Part shown: piece after piece, positions 32,671 through 42,560 of the stretch
Layout of the letters: each line of letters starts with the position of its first letter
Numbering within the stretch: position 1 is the first letter of the stretch
Assembly: GCA_003212035.1 (NCBI GenBank)
Contig: QCRA01000007.1
Coordinates: forward strand, 1-47,586
DNA: 47,586 nt
Origin: Prochlorococcus sp. AG-459-D04
GTDB taxonomy: Bacteria > Cyanobacteriota > Cyanobacteriia > PCC-6307 > Cyanobiaceae
Reading direction: 5' to 3'
The notes under the pieces: model-generated
The model's database searches: none
The model's input: the letters and a program-made list of their open reading frames with translations, nothing else
What the model was told of the DNA's origin: nothing
Translations under genes and position numbers: made by a program

Positions 32671-32993
32671 ATAGTAAATTAGAAAAAAAAGAAAACAATC
32701 TAGAAAAAAGTTTTTTTTCGATATTTATAACTACTTTTACAACAATATTTATTGCTGAACTTGGCGATAAAACTCAGATAGCAACATTAATGCTTTCTGC
32801 CGAATCGGGCAGGCCAATAGTTGTTTTTCTTGGAAGTTCTCTAGCATTAATAAGCTCTAGCATAGTAGGAGTTCTTATTGGTAAATGGGTATCAAAAAAA
32901 ATATCTCCTAGCAAATTTGCTTTATCTACTGGTACTTTAATGATATTGATAAGTATATTTTTAGCTTATGAAACATTCAAAAATTATTTATAA
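32667..32993 (+). CDS. GDT1/UPF0016 half-transporter, first subunit
   Basis: This 108-residue protein is one half of a GDT1 (UPF0016) cation exporter. It has three membrane segments and the family motif in FIAELGDKTQIATLMLS (near 28-44), followed by VFLGSSLALISSSIVGVLIG. In eukaryotes and many bacteria one protein carries two such motifs; here two adjacent genes each carry one. Cyanobacterial members export Mn2+ to the thylakoid lumen/periplasm. The gene begins 4 bp inside the YkgJ gene and ends directly before its partner. Confidence 0.82.
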   Translation: MNSKLEKKENNLEKSFFSIFITTFTTIFIAELGDKTQIATLMLSAESGRPIVVFLGSSLALISSSIVGVLIGKWVSKKISPSKFALSTGTLMILISIFLAYETFKNYL

Positions 32994-33305
32994 ATGGTTT
33001 TAAGTTTATTACTATCAACATTTCTAACCGTTTTCATAGCTGAATTAGGTGACAAAACTCAACTAGCTACTTTAACAATAAGTGGCACTTCAAATAAACC
33101 ATTAGCAGTTTTTTTAGGATCTTCTTCAGCACTTGTTTTTGCAAGTTTACTAGGAGCTTTAACAGGTGGTTCTATTTCAAGTTTTTTACCCGAAGTAGTT
33201 CTTAAGTCAATAGCGTCCATTACATTTTTCATCATTGGTATAAAGCTTTTTATCAACTCTTTCACCATCGAAAAAGAAGAAAAAGAAGAGAAAGAAAATA
33301 ATTAG
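32994..33305 (+). CDS. GDT1/UPF0016 half-transporter, second subunit
   Basis: This is the 103-residue partner of the preceding gene, starting on the very next base after its stop codon. It carries a single FIAELGDKTQLATLTIS motif, then AVFLGSSSALVFASLLGALT and a third helix (SIASITFFIIGIKLFINS), with an acidic Lys/Glu tail. With its neighbour it should make a heterodimer holding the two motifs needed for Mn2+/Ca2+ transport. No fusion or frameshift is involved: the two frames are separate and both intact. Confidence 0.83.
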   Translation: MVLSLLLSTFLTVFIAELGDKTQLATLTISGTSNKPLAVFLGSSSALVFASLLGALTGGSISSFLPEVVLKSIASITFFIIGIKLFINSFTIEKEEKEEKENN

Positions 33306-33377
33306 TTTTAAGCTTGGATAATAAGGTGTAATAATGAAGTGTATATCCCTAAATTAATAAATAATTTCATTTAGATC

Positions 33378-35600
33378 ATGTTCACATCATCTTCAATAAT
33401 TGATAATCTTAATCAGTCAGAAGGATTAGAATATAAAAAATTATGCAGATTATTAAAAATTACAAAGAAATCTGATAAGGATAAATTAGATATTGCTTTA
33501 ACAGCTCTAGAAAAACTTGAAATAATTAATAAAAATGAAAATGATGAATATACTTGCATAAAGGATAATGATCATCTTGTCGCCAAAATAAGATGTAGTA
33601 GCAAAGGCTATTGCTTTGCTGTAAGAGGAAAAGACAAAGAAGATATCTACATTAAAGAAAATCTACTTAACTATGCATGGAATGGAGATAAAGTTTTAGT
33701 AAGGATAATAAAAGAGGGATATAGAAGAAGATCACCTGAAGGAATAGTTGATTGTATTCTTGAAAGATCAAATCAAATACTTCTTTCTAAAGTAGAAATA
33801 ATAAACAATGATGTATATGCAATACCAATAGACGATAGGATCCTTTCTAAAATAAAACTTCCAAGAGAGAATAAAAAATACACTTTCAATCCAGACAATA
33901 AGAATATAGTAAAAGTTGAGATTGATAGATTCCCCATAGGTCAAGAAGAAGGACTAGGTCATGTGATACAAGAACTAAAACTAAACAATAACGAAGACTA
34001 TGATACTGACTTTGTTTTATCTAAAAGCAATATCGTTAATTCATATAATTTAAATAAAATTGAATCAAAAAAAATAGAACAAAGGGAGAGGATAGACCTT
34101 ACAGATAAAAACTCTTATTTGTTCAAAAGTTGGAATTCTAATAATTCTCCAATGCTCCCAATGATTCAAATAGATCAGGGGAAAAATAAAAGTACTAAAT
34201 TATGGATACATACAAATAACCTTGCAGAAAGAGTAGACCTAAATAGTAAAAAATCTCTAGAAATATTATTTAAAGGATTTGAATCATTACCCTTATTAAA
34301 TGATTGGCAAAACTACCTTAGTGAAGCCATAAGAAATGATTCTGAATTTAAAATTGGTGAAAAGAATGAAGCGATAAGCCTCTGTGTGCATTTAAATAGT
34401 GATAATGAAATAATTGATTGGTCATTTCATCTTACTTTAGTAAAATGCACTCTTAATGTTGGAAGTGATCATACTGAAGCGCTTCTATCTAGAAAAAGTA
34501 AATCAAGGATAACCTCTCGGGTATTAAAACCAATAAAGGAATATATCGACGATTTAGATAAAATACTTGAAATTTCATGTTCATTCAGACAAAAACATCT
34601 TTTGGAGGGTAAGGTTGAGATTCCTGCACCACTTAATAAAATTGAGTCACTTGAAGAATTTTTTATTCACAATCCAGCTGAATATTCAAAAGGATATTTT
34701 GAATCATTAAATAAAGAAGATTGCCAAACTTACCTTTCACCAATATTATATGAAGCTAATTTAATATGGTTCAAACATTCAAATCAATATGGCTTAAAAA
34801 GCGCCGGACATCTCTCAAATGGAATAGATTATGTTAATGCAAATGAAATCATCAAATATTCAGAATTTATTGATAATGATATAGAGCTTAATGAAGATGG
34901 CAATTTGACATTTAGCCAAGTAATTAAATTATGTGGCGATGATAATAAAAAAAGAATCTTACATAAACTTCTAATTAATGAATTTAAGGACAATGAAATA
35001 AGGTTGATATCTAAAGAGCCTGATAATGATGAATCAGAAAAATTATTTATTTCTCCATGGACAATTCCTGGATTTGACTTTACTAATCTTATTAACCAGT
35101 ACTGTATTTTTAATATGATAATAAATGGTAAGAAATCAAAGAAAAATAATATTGATACAATCAATATATCGGAAAGTAATTCATTAGACCTAGTAAATTG
35201 GGATATATTTAATTCATCAATTTCAAAAAATCTAGAAATATTATTTAACAAGTTTGTGATAGACAAACTTAATGAATTCAAGTACAAAGTTAACCAATAT
35301 AAATCTAATATGATAAATATAAAAAAAGTAAGAAAAGCAGAAAAATTACTAGGTAATATTTATAATGGGTTTATTTTATCAGTGCAAACATATGGTTTCT
35401 TTGTTGAGATATCAGAACTAAATGTAGAGGGTTTAGTACACGTAAGCACTCTTAATAATGATTGGTATGAATACAGGTCAAGGCAAAATCTATTAATTGG
35501 AAGAAAATCTAAAAAATCATATAAAGTTGGAGATCCAATAGAAGTAAAAATAATAAAAGTCGATATTCTTAAATATCAGATTGATTTAGAATTAACATAA
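33378..35600 (+). CDS. RNase R/RNase II-like protein with degenerate catalytic site
   Basis: This 740-residue protein keeps the RNase R layout: an N-terminal helical/cold-shock region (to about 200), an RNB-like core, and a C-terminal S1 domain (GFILSVQTYGFFVEISELNV near 665). In the RNB core, the segment where the acidic cluster should precede VHIADVS reads MIQIDQGKNKSTKLWIHTNN (near 260-280), so the Asp cluster is gone. The arginine motif expected as SP-RRY-D is ISPWTIPGFDFTNLINQY (near 557). The family's usual catalytic residues are therefore missing and it is probably a non-catalytic RNA-binding homologue. It lies in a run of same-strand genes after the GDT1 pair. Confidence 0.8.
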   Translation: MFTSSSIIDNLNQSEGLEYKKLCRLLKITKKSDKDKLDIALTALEKLEIINKNENDEYTCIKDNDHLVAKIRCSSKGYCFAVRGKDKEDIYIKENLLNYAWNGDKVLVRIIKEGYRRRSPEGIVDCILERSNQILLSKVEIINNDVYAIPIDDRILSKIKLPRENKKYTFNPDNKNIVKVEIDRFPIGQEEGLGHVIQELKLNNNEDYDTDFVLSKSNIVNSYNLNKIESKKIEQRERIDLTDKNSYLFKSWNSNNSPMLPMIQIDQGKNKSTKLWIHTNNLAERVDLNSKKSLEILFKGFESLPLLNDWQNYLSEAIRNDSEFKIGEKNEAISLCVHLNSDNEIIDWSFHLTLVKCTLNVGSDHTEALLSRKSKSRITSRVLKPIKEYIDDLDKILEISCSFRQKHLLEGKVEIPAPLNKIESLEEFFIHNPAEYSKGYFESLNKEDCQTYLSPILYEANLIWFKHSNQYGLKSAGHLSNGIDYVNANEIIKYSEFIDNDIELNEDGNLTFSQVIKLCGDDNKKRILHKLLINEFKDNEIRLISKEPDNDESEKLFISPWTIPGFDFTNLINQYCIFNMIINGKKSKKNNIDTINISESNSLDLVNWDIFNSSISKNLEILFNKFVIDKLNEFKYKVNQYKSNMINIKKVRKAEKLLGNIYNGFILSVQTYGFFVEISELNVEGLVHVSTLNNDWYEYRSRQNLLIGRKSKKSYKVGDPIEVKIIKVDILKYQIDLELT

Positions 35601-35665
35601 ATATTTTTTCAATAATTATATTATGGAAATATTAACCAAAAATTTAAGATAACTTTATTAGAAAT

Positions 35666-36109
35666 ATGTTTAAGAAAAAATATTTATTATTAACTCTTTT
35701 TTTACTAATAATTATTCAAATTTTATTATATACAAATAATAATCAGAAGACTTCATTTAGATACTTTAAATGGACTCTCCAAGAAGTAAGTATAGGTAAG
35801 TTAATCAGTATTTCATTTTTTTCAGGTTTATTTGTAAGCACTTTATTGAATACAAGAATAACTAGTACTAGTTCCAGAAAAAAAACTTTCGAAAATGTGG
35901 AAGATGATTTTGTATCTAATAATAATGAGGAAGAAATGGAACCAGACGTTGAGATGCCTCCACAAAGGGATATTAGAGAAACTCAACCAACGATTTCTGT
36001 TAATTACAGAGTAGTCAAAAATATGAATGATAATAATTTTAAAAAAGATCAAAGTTATTCAAATCAGGATAATAAAGATGACTGGGATAGTGCTGATAAT
36101 GATTGGTAG
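35666..36109 (+). CDS. Membrane protein with acidic tail, unknown function (147 aa)
   Basis: The protein has two hydrophobic helices (YLLLTLFLLIIIQILLY; KLISISFFSGLFVSTLL) separated by about 25 residues. A long, charged, low-complexity C-terminal tail follows (FENVEDDFVSNNNEEEMEPD ... DDWDSADNDW). The arrangement resembles LapA-like proteins. It is the first gene after the RNase R homologue and precedes DUF2996. No catalytic motif seen. Confidence 0.68.
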   Translation: MFKKKYLLLTLFLLIIIQILLYTNNNQKTSFRYFKWTLQEVSIGKLISISFFSGLFVSTLLNTRITSTSSRKKTFENVEDDFVSNNNEEEMEPDVEMPPQRDIRETQPTISVNYRVVKNMNDNNFKKDQSYSNQDNKDDWDSADNDW

Positions 36110-36167
36110 AAAAAAAATTAATTAAAAAATGTTTTTTTAATTTATAATGGAATAAATAGTTTTTTTT

Positions 36168-36734
36168 ATGGAAGAAAATTTAGACAAAAATAATGAAGTT
36201 AATAAAGAAATATCTGAAAACACTACTAAATCAAACTCTGAGGAAATAAAAGAACCTAAATCAGAAAAAGTTATCAACATGGATACAAATAATCTTGATT
36301 CTGTTACTAAAGTTGTTATAAAAAATGAAATTAATACTCCCGAAAAACCTATAACAAAACCAAAAAAAGAACTCCCAGTAGAGAAAAAGCCTTTCCAAGA
36401 ATTTATTAACATCCACCTAATTCCTTCATTTACTGAGGAAATTAATCAAAGAGGATTAGAAATAAACAATATTAATCTCACTAACACAAATAGACCTATT
36501 GCTGGAGATAAATGTTGGGTAATAAATTGTGAAATTAAAGATACATGTAACTTTTGGTTATCCTTCGAGAAGGATGACATTAGTTCATTAAAAAGTATTT
36601 CTTTATCAAAACCTAATCAACAACCCAGTATTATTGAATCCTTTCTTATTGACGAAAAAAGAATTACCCTAAAATTAATAATTTCAAGAGTACTTCAAAG
36701 ATTGAATGGGCAAAAGTTAATAGGAGTTAATTAG
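36168..36734 (+). CDS. DUF2996 family protein
   Basis: This 188-residue protein has an acidic/Lys-rich unstructured first half (to about 80) and a folded C-terminal domain that fits DUF2996. Its landmarks are KPFQEFINIHLIPSF near 74, NRPIAGDKCWVINCEIKDTC near 107, FWLSFEKDDISSLKSI near 128 and ISRVLQRLNGQKLIG at the end. The family is restricted to cyanobacteria and plants as far as I recall, with a plastid member tied to photosystem II accumulation; that role is not shown here. The next gene, acsF, starts 80 bp downstream. Confidence 0.75.
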   Translation: MEENLDKNNEVNKEISENTTKSNSEEIKEPKSEKVINMDTNNLDSVTKVVIKNEINTPEKPITKPKKELPVEKKPFQEFINIHLIPSFTEEINQRGLEINNINLTNTNRPIAGDKCWVINCEIKDTCNFWLSFEKDDISSLKSISLSKPNQQPSIIESFLIDEKRITLKLIISRVLQRLNGQKLIGVN

Positions 36735-36814
36735 AAAAACAATAACACCAAGTTAACTTTTCCCTCGAAAATACAAATCATAGTAAATAATAGTATTAAT
36801 AAACCGAATAAAAA

Positions 36815-37987
36815 ATGGCTCAATCAACTGTTGAATCAAAAAATAAAAAAGATATTAATAATGGAAAGATACCAGCAAAAGAAACAATTTTGTCCCCAAG
36901 ATTCTATACAACAGACTTTGAGGCTATGGAAAATATGGATTTATCAATAAACGAGGAGGAATTGGAAGCTATTTGTGAGGAATTTAGGAAAGATTACAAT
37001 AGACATCATTTTGTAAGAAATAGTGAATTTGAAGGCGCTGCAGAAAAATTAGATCCTGAGACAAGAGAGCTTTTTGTTGATTTTCTCGAGGGAAGTTGTA
37101 CATCGGAATTTTCAGGTTTTTTACTTTACAAGGAACTTAGTAAGAGAATTAAAGTCAAAAACCCTCTACTTGCTGAATGTTTTGCTCATATGGCCAGAGA
37201 TGAAGCAAGACATGCAGGTTTTTTAAATAAATCAATGAGTGACTTTGGACTTCAGTTAGATTTAGGTTTTTTAACAGCCAATAAAGATTACACTTATTTC
37301 CCTCCAAGAAGTATTTTTTATGCTACTTATTTATCCGAAAAAATAGGTTATTGGAGATACATAGCAATTTATAGGCATCTCGAAAAGAACCCTGATAGCA
37401 AAATTTTTCCACTATTTAATTACTTTGAAAATTGGTGTCAAGATGAAAATAGACATGGGGATTTCTTTGACGCATTAATGAAAGCACAGCCACGTACTGT
37501 TAAATCATTAAGCCAAAAAATTACCATTGGCGGCTCTACTTTTACACACCCATTATTCGACTACTTCCATAGGTTTAGATATTTCTTGAATAATCTTCCA
37601 TTAACATCCAAGTTATGGTCAAGGTTCTTTCTATTAGCTGTATTTGCAACTATGTATGCAAGGGATTTGGGAATTAAAAAAGATTTCTACAGTTCTTTAG
37701 GTTTAGATGCCAGAGATTATGACCAGTTTGTTATTAATAAAACAAATGAAACTGCAGCTAGAGTTTTCCCTGTAGTAATGGACGTTTATGATAAATCTTT
37801 TTATGGAAGATTAGATAAAATAGTAGAGAATAATAAGGTTCTTTCTGATATTGCAAACAGTGATGGAAATAAAGTATCAGAAACTTTTAAAAAATTACCT
37901 AAATATTTATCAAACGGTTACCAGTTATTAAGACTATACTTATTAAAACCTCTTGATAGCAAAGATTTCCAACCTTCGATTAGATAA
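36815..37987 (+). CDS. acsF: Mg-protoporphyrin IX monomethyl ester cyclase (aerobic)
   Basis: AcsF (CHL27) is the diiron oxygenase subunit that closes the fifth ring of chlorophyll, using oxygen. It is 390 residues long. The diiron ligand motifs are [11 protein letters not shown] (Glu of the first motif), [10 protein letters not shown] (ExxH, near 131) and a second pair [14 protein letters not shown] (near 206). The N-terminal segment [14 protein letters not shown] matches family members. It should function at the membrane with a small partner (Ycf54), which is not in this window. The gene follows DUF2996 and is followed by tldD. Confidence 0.96.
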   Translation: MAQSTVESKNKKDINNGKIPAKETILSPRFYTTDFEAMENMDLSINEEELEAICEEFRKDYNRHHFVRNSEFEGAAEKLDPETRELFVDFLEGSCTSEFSGFLLYKELSKRIKVKNPLLAECFAHMARDEARHAGFLNKSMSDFGLQLDLGFLTANKDYTYFPPRSIFYATYLSEKIGYWRYIAIYRHLEKNPDSKIFPLFNYFENWCQDENRHGDFFDALMKAQPRTVKSLSQKITIGGSTFTHPLFDYFHRFRYFLNNLPLTSKLWSRFFLLAVFATMYARDLGIKKDFYSSLGLDARDYDQFVINKTNETAARVFPVVMDVYDKSFYGRLDKIVENNKVLSDIANSDGNKVSETFKKLPKYLSNGYQLLRLYLLKPLDSKDFQPSIR

Positions 37988-38018
37988 TCTTTAATACAGA
38001 GAAGATTTATAGACTCAT

Positions 38019-39440
38019 ATGCTTTCGTCACAAATCAAATCAAATGAAATCGTTTTTGGTAGTTGCAATAAAGATTTATTAGAAGAAATCATTTTCTACG
38101 GTATTGGACTTGGTGCTGATTTTGTAGAAATATTTATAGAGAATACTGACAACTCAAGCGTATTAGCAGAAGAAGATTTTATTACAAGTGTAAGTCCATC
38201 ATTTGGAAGGGGTGCAGGTATTAGAATCTTTAAAGAAAAAAAAGATGGATTTGTAAGTACAAATGATTTAACAAAACATGGCTTGATGAGATCGGTATCT
38301 CAGGCTATTGAGATGTTAGACATAACAGACAACAAAAGAGAACTATTTAACGGTTTAAATAAACATAGGGACTATAGTTTATCCAAGAAAAAATGGATTA
38401 ATGAAGTCCCTTCTATTCATGAGATAAGTGAAAAACTACTAATTAGCACAAAGTCTTTAAAAAAAAATAATAAAATAATAACTAGGAAAGGAAGTTACTC
38501 AAGAAATCTTCAAGAAGTAATCATAGCCTCCAGTGACGGAACCTATGTCTCAGATATTAGATTGCATCAAACAGTTGGTCTCAACGTAATTGCAAGTGAT
38601 GCCCAATATAGATCTAGTGGAAGTAGAAGATTTGGATCGTCAGGAATGCCTAATGAATTTAGATTATGGGATCACGAAAAAGCAGCTAATGATGTGTTTG
38701 AAAGTTCAATGAACATGTTGTATGCAGATTATGTTGATGCAGGACAAATGCCTGTTGTATTAGCTAATAAATTTGGTGGCGTTATATTCCATGAAGCCTG
38801 TGGTCATTTACTTGAAACTACTCAAATAGAGAGAGGAACAACACCATTTGAGAATAAATTGAATGAAAAAATTGCACATGAATCTGTAACAGCAATAGAT
38901 GAAGGGATATCAGAAGGATCCTTCGGTTCATTATCAGTAGATGATGAAGGTATGGAACCCGAAAAATCAGTTCTTATAAAAGATGGAATTTTAAAAAAAT
39001 TCATATCCGATAGAGCAGGTGAATTAAGAACTGGCCATAAAAGAACAGGAAGTGGAAGAAGACAAAATTATTCATTTGCTGCAGCTTCAAGAATGAGAAA
39101 TACTTATATAGCTAAAGGTGAGCACTCTAAAGAGGATTTAATCAATAGTATTAGTGAAGGGCTTTACTGCAAATCAATGGGTGGTGGCAGTGTAGGTGCT
39201 ACAGGACAATTTAATTTTGCGGTAGAAGAAGGATATCTTATCAAAAATGGAAAATTAACTAGTCCAGTAAAGGGAGCAACATTGATCGGTGAGGCTAAAG
39301 AAGTTATGCCAAAAATATCAATGTGCGGAAATGATCTCGAATTGGCTCCTGGATTCTGTGGATCCATTAGTGGAAGTGTCAACGTAACTGTTGGCCAACC
39401 TCATATTAAGGTTGATTCAATAACTGTTGGCGGAAGATAA
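38019..39440 (+). CDS. tldD: TldD-family metalloprotease
   Basis: TldD (473 residues) is the catalytic subunit of the TldD/TldE protease, which processes small peptides and unfolded proteins. The metal-binding motif is FHEACGHLLE near residue 257 (HExxxH). Other conserved parts are SFGRGAGIRIFKEKKDGF near 62, GSSGMPNEF near 205, IKDGILKKFISDRAGE near 322 and GGGSVGATGQFNFAVEEGYL near 390. TldE follows 3 bp later on the same strand. Confidence 0.93.
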   Translation: MLSSQIKSNEIVFGSCNKDLLEEIIFYGIGLGADFVEIFIENTDNSSVLAEEDFITSVSPSFGRGAGIRIFKEKKDGFVSTNDLTKHGLMRSVSQAIEMLDITDNKRELFNGLNKHRDYSLSKKKWINEVPSIHEISEKLLISTKSLKKNNKIITRKGSYSRNLQEVIIASSDGTYVSDIRLHQTVGLNVIASDAQYRSSGSRRFGSSGMPNEFRLWDHEKAANDVFESSMNMLYADYVDAGQMPVVLANKFGGVIFHEACGHLLETTQIERGTTPFENKLNEKIAHESVTAIDEGISEGSFGSLSVDDEGMEPEKSVLIKDGILKKFISDRAGELRTGHKRTGSGRRQNYSFAAASRMRNTYIAKGEHSKEDLINSISEGLYCKSMGGGSVGATGQFNFAVEEGYLIKNGKLTSPVKGATLIGEAKEVMPKISMCGNDLELAPGFCGSISGSVNVTVGQPHIKVDSITVGGR

Positions 39441-39443
39441 GAT

Positions 39444-40796
39444 ATGAATTCAAGAGAAATCACAACTCAAATCTCCAAAGCTGCAGATTTCCTAAATCTT
39501 AAAAAATGGGATTATGGAGCAAGCTTCTCTAATGATTATTCTGTGCAAGTAGATAAAGGAGAGGCTAAACAACTTAAAGCATCACAAAAACAAATTTTAA
39601 CTATAAGAGTTTGGAATCAATCTAATCTAGTTGGTATTACTACAACAAGTGATATTAGTAAATCCGGTATTAAAAAGGCTCTTAAACAAGCAAATATAGC
39701 TTCTGATTTCGGCAATAAGAATGAATCTACAGAATTTTCACCACTAGCGAAGGATCCTATTAAAGTTAAGGAAACTAAAAAAAGAAATCCTGTTGGAATA
39801 AAAAAATTACTTACAGTTTTAAGAGAAGCGGAAGTAAAACTATTAGAAAGTCATGAATCCATAAAATCTGTTCCATATAATGGTTTATCTGAGAGTTTCT
39901 TTGAGAGAGTTTATGCAAATAGTGAGGGTGCCTTTCGAAGTTTTTCCAAAAGTCAAGCAGCACTATATTTATATGCAAGAGCAGAAGAGAAAAATAAGAA
40001 GCCTCGTAGTTCAGGTTCAGTAAAACTTGGATATGGAGCTGATGATATAGATATAGAGTCGTGTATTAAGGAGGCTTCAAATAAAACAATTTCTCATTTA
40101 AATTATTCATCCATTAAAACTGATAAATATTTAATATGTTTTTCCCCAGAGTCTTTTTTAACTATCATTAACGCCTTTAGCTCAATGTTTAATGCTAGAA
40201 GCATCATAGATGGAGTGAGCTTATCTAATAAAAATTCAATCGGTGAGAAACTATCTACAGAAGCACTTAATATTTATGATGATGGCCTTCACGAAAAGAA
40301 TATTTCTTCAACACCATTTGATGGAGAGGGAACCCCAACCAAAAGACTATGTCTAATTAACAGAGGGAGAATTGAAAATTTTATACATTCTGAATCAACT
40401 GCAAGAATATTTAAAACGACTCCCACTGGCCACGCTGGACTAGGATCAAAAGTCTCAGTATCTCCTGATTGGATCGTAGTTGAAAAATCAGATGAAAACT
40501 TTGATCTAAAAACATCACTAGATCACTCTACTTATGAGGGAGAATTTGTTTATATAGAAGAGTTAAATGCAATTCATGCAGGTGTCAGAGCAAGTCAAGG
40601 TTCATTTTCTCTTCCATTTGATGGATGGCTCTACAAAAACGAGGAAAAAATCTCAATAGAATCTGCCACCGTAGCAGGGGATATCAAATATCTTTTGAAA
40701 AATATAGTAAACATTGAATCAAGCCAGGAGGTAACAACAAGTGGTATTTCTCCACATATATGGGTAGATGAATTATCAATAACTGGTGACGCGTGA
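39444..40796 (+). CDS. tldE: TldE/PmbA-family protein
   Basis: This 450-residue partner of TldD is a paralogue with the same fold but without the HExxxH motif, as in TldE/PmbA. Landmarks: WDYGASFSNDYSVQVDKGEA near 22, YNGLSESFFERVYANSEGAF near 144, DDGLHEKNISSTPFDGEGTP near 272, and GVRASQGSFSLPFDGWLYKN near 378. It starts 3 bp after the tldD stop, and its own stop overlaps the GTG start of fmt by 4 bp. The three genes probably form one operon. Confidence 0.9.
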   Translation: MNSREITTQISKAADFLNLKKWDYGASFSNDYSVQVDKGEAKQLKASQKQILTIRVWNQSNLVGITTTSDISKSGIKKALKQANIASDFGNKNESTEFSPLAKDPIKVKETKKRNPVGIKKLLTVLREAEVKLLESHESIKSVPYNGLSESFFERVYANSEGAFRSFSKSQAALYLYARAEEKNKKPRSSGSVKLGYGADDIDIESCIKEASNKTISHLNYSSIKTDKYLICFSPESFLTIINAFSSMFNARSIIDGVSLSNKNSIGEKLSTEALNIYDDGLHEKNISSTPFDGEGTPTKRLCLINRGRIENFIHSESTARIFKTTPTGHAGLGSKVSVSPDWIVVEKSDENFDLKTSLDHSTYEGEFVYIEELNAIHAGVRASQGSFSLPFDGWLYKNEEKISIESATVAGDIKYLLKNIVNIESSQEVTTSGISPHIWVDELSITGDA

Positions 40797-41779
40797 GAAT
40801 TATATTCTGGGGAACACCTGAATATTCAATTCCTAGTCTTGATATTTTTATTAAATCTAAGCACGAGGTAATTGCAGTAGTTAGCCAACCGGATAAGAAG
40901 AGATCTAGGGGAAATAAATTAAGAGCCTCACCTGTAAAAAGCATTGCTGAGAAAGAATCAATAAAAATTTATACTCCAGAAAAAATCAGGGGCAATATAG
41001 ATTTTATAAATGAACTTAAATCACTTTCTTGTGATTTATTTATTGTTACAGCTTACGGGAAAATTTTACCCAAAGAGATATTGGAAATCCCAAAATTTGG
41101 TTGTTGGAACGCACATGCTTCATTACTGCCAAGATGGCGTGGTGCCGCACCAATTCAATGGTCCCTAATAAGAGGCGATGAATTTACTGGTGTAGGAATT
41201 ATGAAAATGAATGAGGGACTAGATACTGGTGACTTATTATTGGAAGAAAAAATTAAAATCGATGATGACGATAATTTATATACACTATCGGAAAAACTTA
41301 GTATTTTATCGGCAAAATTATTTTTAAATGCTACATCTATAATCGAAGAAAATATTAATAAAAATACTAATCCTCAATTAATAAAACAAAATACCCTTGG
41401 AAGAGAAATTACTTACGCAAGAATGATTGAAAAATCAGACTTTAAAGTTGATTGGGGTAATGAGGCAATTAAAATTTCTCAAAAAATAAAAGGATTATAC
41501 CCACGAACAAATACAAATTTTAGAGGTAAGAACCTTAAAATACTTAAAATCAAAGTTTTGACTAGTGATGTAATGAAAAATGAAAAATACCTTTTCATGA
41601 GCAATTATTCAAGACCAGGTATTATTCTTGCTGTAATAGAAAATGAAGGAATTATAATTTCAACTAAAACTGATCCGATTATTTTGTTGGAAGCAAAACT
41701 TGAAGGCAAAAACATTTCTAGCAAAAAGCAATTGATTCAACAGTTAAAGCCATCAGCAGGTGAATATCTCTCAGATTAA
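40793..41779 (+). CDS. fmt: Methionyl-tRNA formyltransferase
   Basis: Fmt formylates initiator Met-tRNA with 10-formyl-THF. The 328-residue protein starts at GTG 40793, four bases inside the tldE stop (MRIIFWGTPEYSIPSL). The formyltransferase core has SLLPRWRGAAPI near 113 with the catalytic Asn/His/Asp set (CWNAHASLLP; GLDTGDLLLEE near 143). The C-terminal domain (FRGKNLKILKIKV, RPGIILAV) is also present. It works with metG, encoded in the same window. Its stop overlaps the stop of the TerC gene by 4 bp (TTAA). Confidence 0.95.
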   Translation: MRIIFWGTPEYSIPSLDIFIKSKHEVIAVVSQPDKKRSRGNKLRASPVKSIAEKESIKIYTPEKIRGNIDFINELKSLSCDLFIVTAYGKILPKEILEIPKFGCWNAHASLLPRWRGAAPIQWSLIRGDEFTGVGIMKMNEGLDTGDLLLEEKIKIDDDDNLYTLSEKLSILSAKLFLNATSIIEENINKNTNPQLIKQNTLGREITYARMIEKSDFKVDWGNEAIKISQKIKGLYPRTNTNFRGKNLKILKIKVLTSDVMKNEKYLFMSNYSRPGIILAVIENEGIIISTKTDPIILLEAKLEGKNISSKKQLIQQLKPSAGEYLSD

Positions 41780-42489
41780 GTTTTAGATTCTTTTTTAGAG
41801 AATCCCCAAATGAAAGCAAAAAGAATCAAAAAATAAAAATAATAGTCTGGAAGAATAGATTCTTTAATTAACGTATTTAGTAAAAGTTTAATTCCAACTA
41901 TTAAAATTGCTACGTAACCGGCTGTTTCTAATCTAGAAAATATATCCAGAAGTTTTAAAAAAATCCCCGATGTAAATCTTAAGGCTAATACTCCAATCAC
42001 TGCTCCAAATATAATTAATATGTATTGATCACTTATAGCTACTGCAGTAGTGATACTGTCTATTGAAAAAGCAAAATCAGTAATTGAAAGAAGCGCTACA
42101 ACCCTTAAAAACCTAAAATTATTTTTATTATTATTTGTCCCATTTTCAGCGTTTTCTATATCTGAATTTAAAAAAACATTAGAGAAGAATAAATAAATTA
42201 AATAAAAACCAGCAAAAACTCTAATAAGAATAAACTTTAGAAGAACATTAGATAATATGATTAGAATAATTCTAAATAATAAAGATATTGTTATACCAAT
42301 ATTTAAGGCTCTTGACCTTAATTCTGAACTATCGAGGGATTTAGTAAGAGAAGCTAGTGCTACAGCGTTGTCTGCAGATAATAGTAATTCTAAAGCAATT
42401 AATATTGGTAAAAGTGTAAAGATTTCGTACCAACTGTCTACCTGATCTAGTGTGGGTATAAAAGAATTTATTGCGGCGGAATCCATCAA
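41776..42489 (-). CDS. TerC-family integral membrane protein
   Basis: This 237-residue protein has about seven transmembrane helices and both TerC-family acidic motifs: ILIALELLLSADNAVALASL near residue 30-49 and SITDFAFSIDSITTAVAISD near 135-154. TerC proteins have been linked to metal homeostasis (Mn2+) and, in plants, to thylakoid membrane protein insertion. The gene is tail to tail with fmt (4 bp overlap) and divergent from mfd by 71 bp. Confidence 0.88.
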   Translation of the reverse strand: MMDSAAINSFIPTLDQVDSWYEIFTLLPILIALELLLSADNAVALASLTKSLDSSELRSRALNIGITISLLFRIILIILSNVLLKFILIRVFAGFYLIYLFFSNVFLNSDIENAENGTNNNKNNFRFLRVVALLSITDFAFSIDSITTAVAISDQYILIIFGAVIGVLALRFTSGIFLKLLDIFSRLETAGYVAILIVGIKLLLNTLIKESILPDYYFYFLILFAFIWGFSKKESKT

Positions 42490-42560
42490 ATATTATTCAC
42501 AATCAGTATAAAATCTAATATAATGTATCGGATATTTGTAATCAAGATTGATAGTTATAA

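Noticed and set aside
32667-33305. Frameshift splitting one GDT1 gene
   Set aside because: Each half has its own start, three helices and its own motif, and the second starts directly after the first stop; the two are proper separate genes.
34829-35287. 152-codon minus-strand frame inside the RNase R homologue
   Set aside because: The longest shadow frame in the window, but its Leu/Ser-rich composition is what antisense translation of an Asn/Asp/Lys-rich gene gives.
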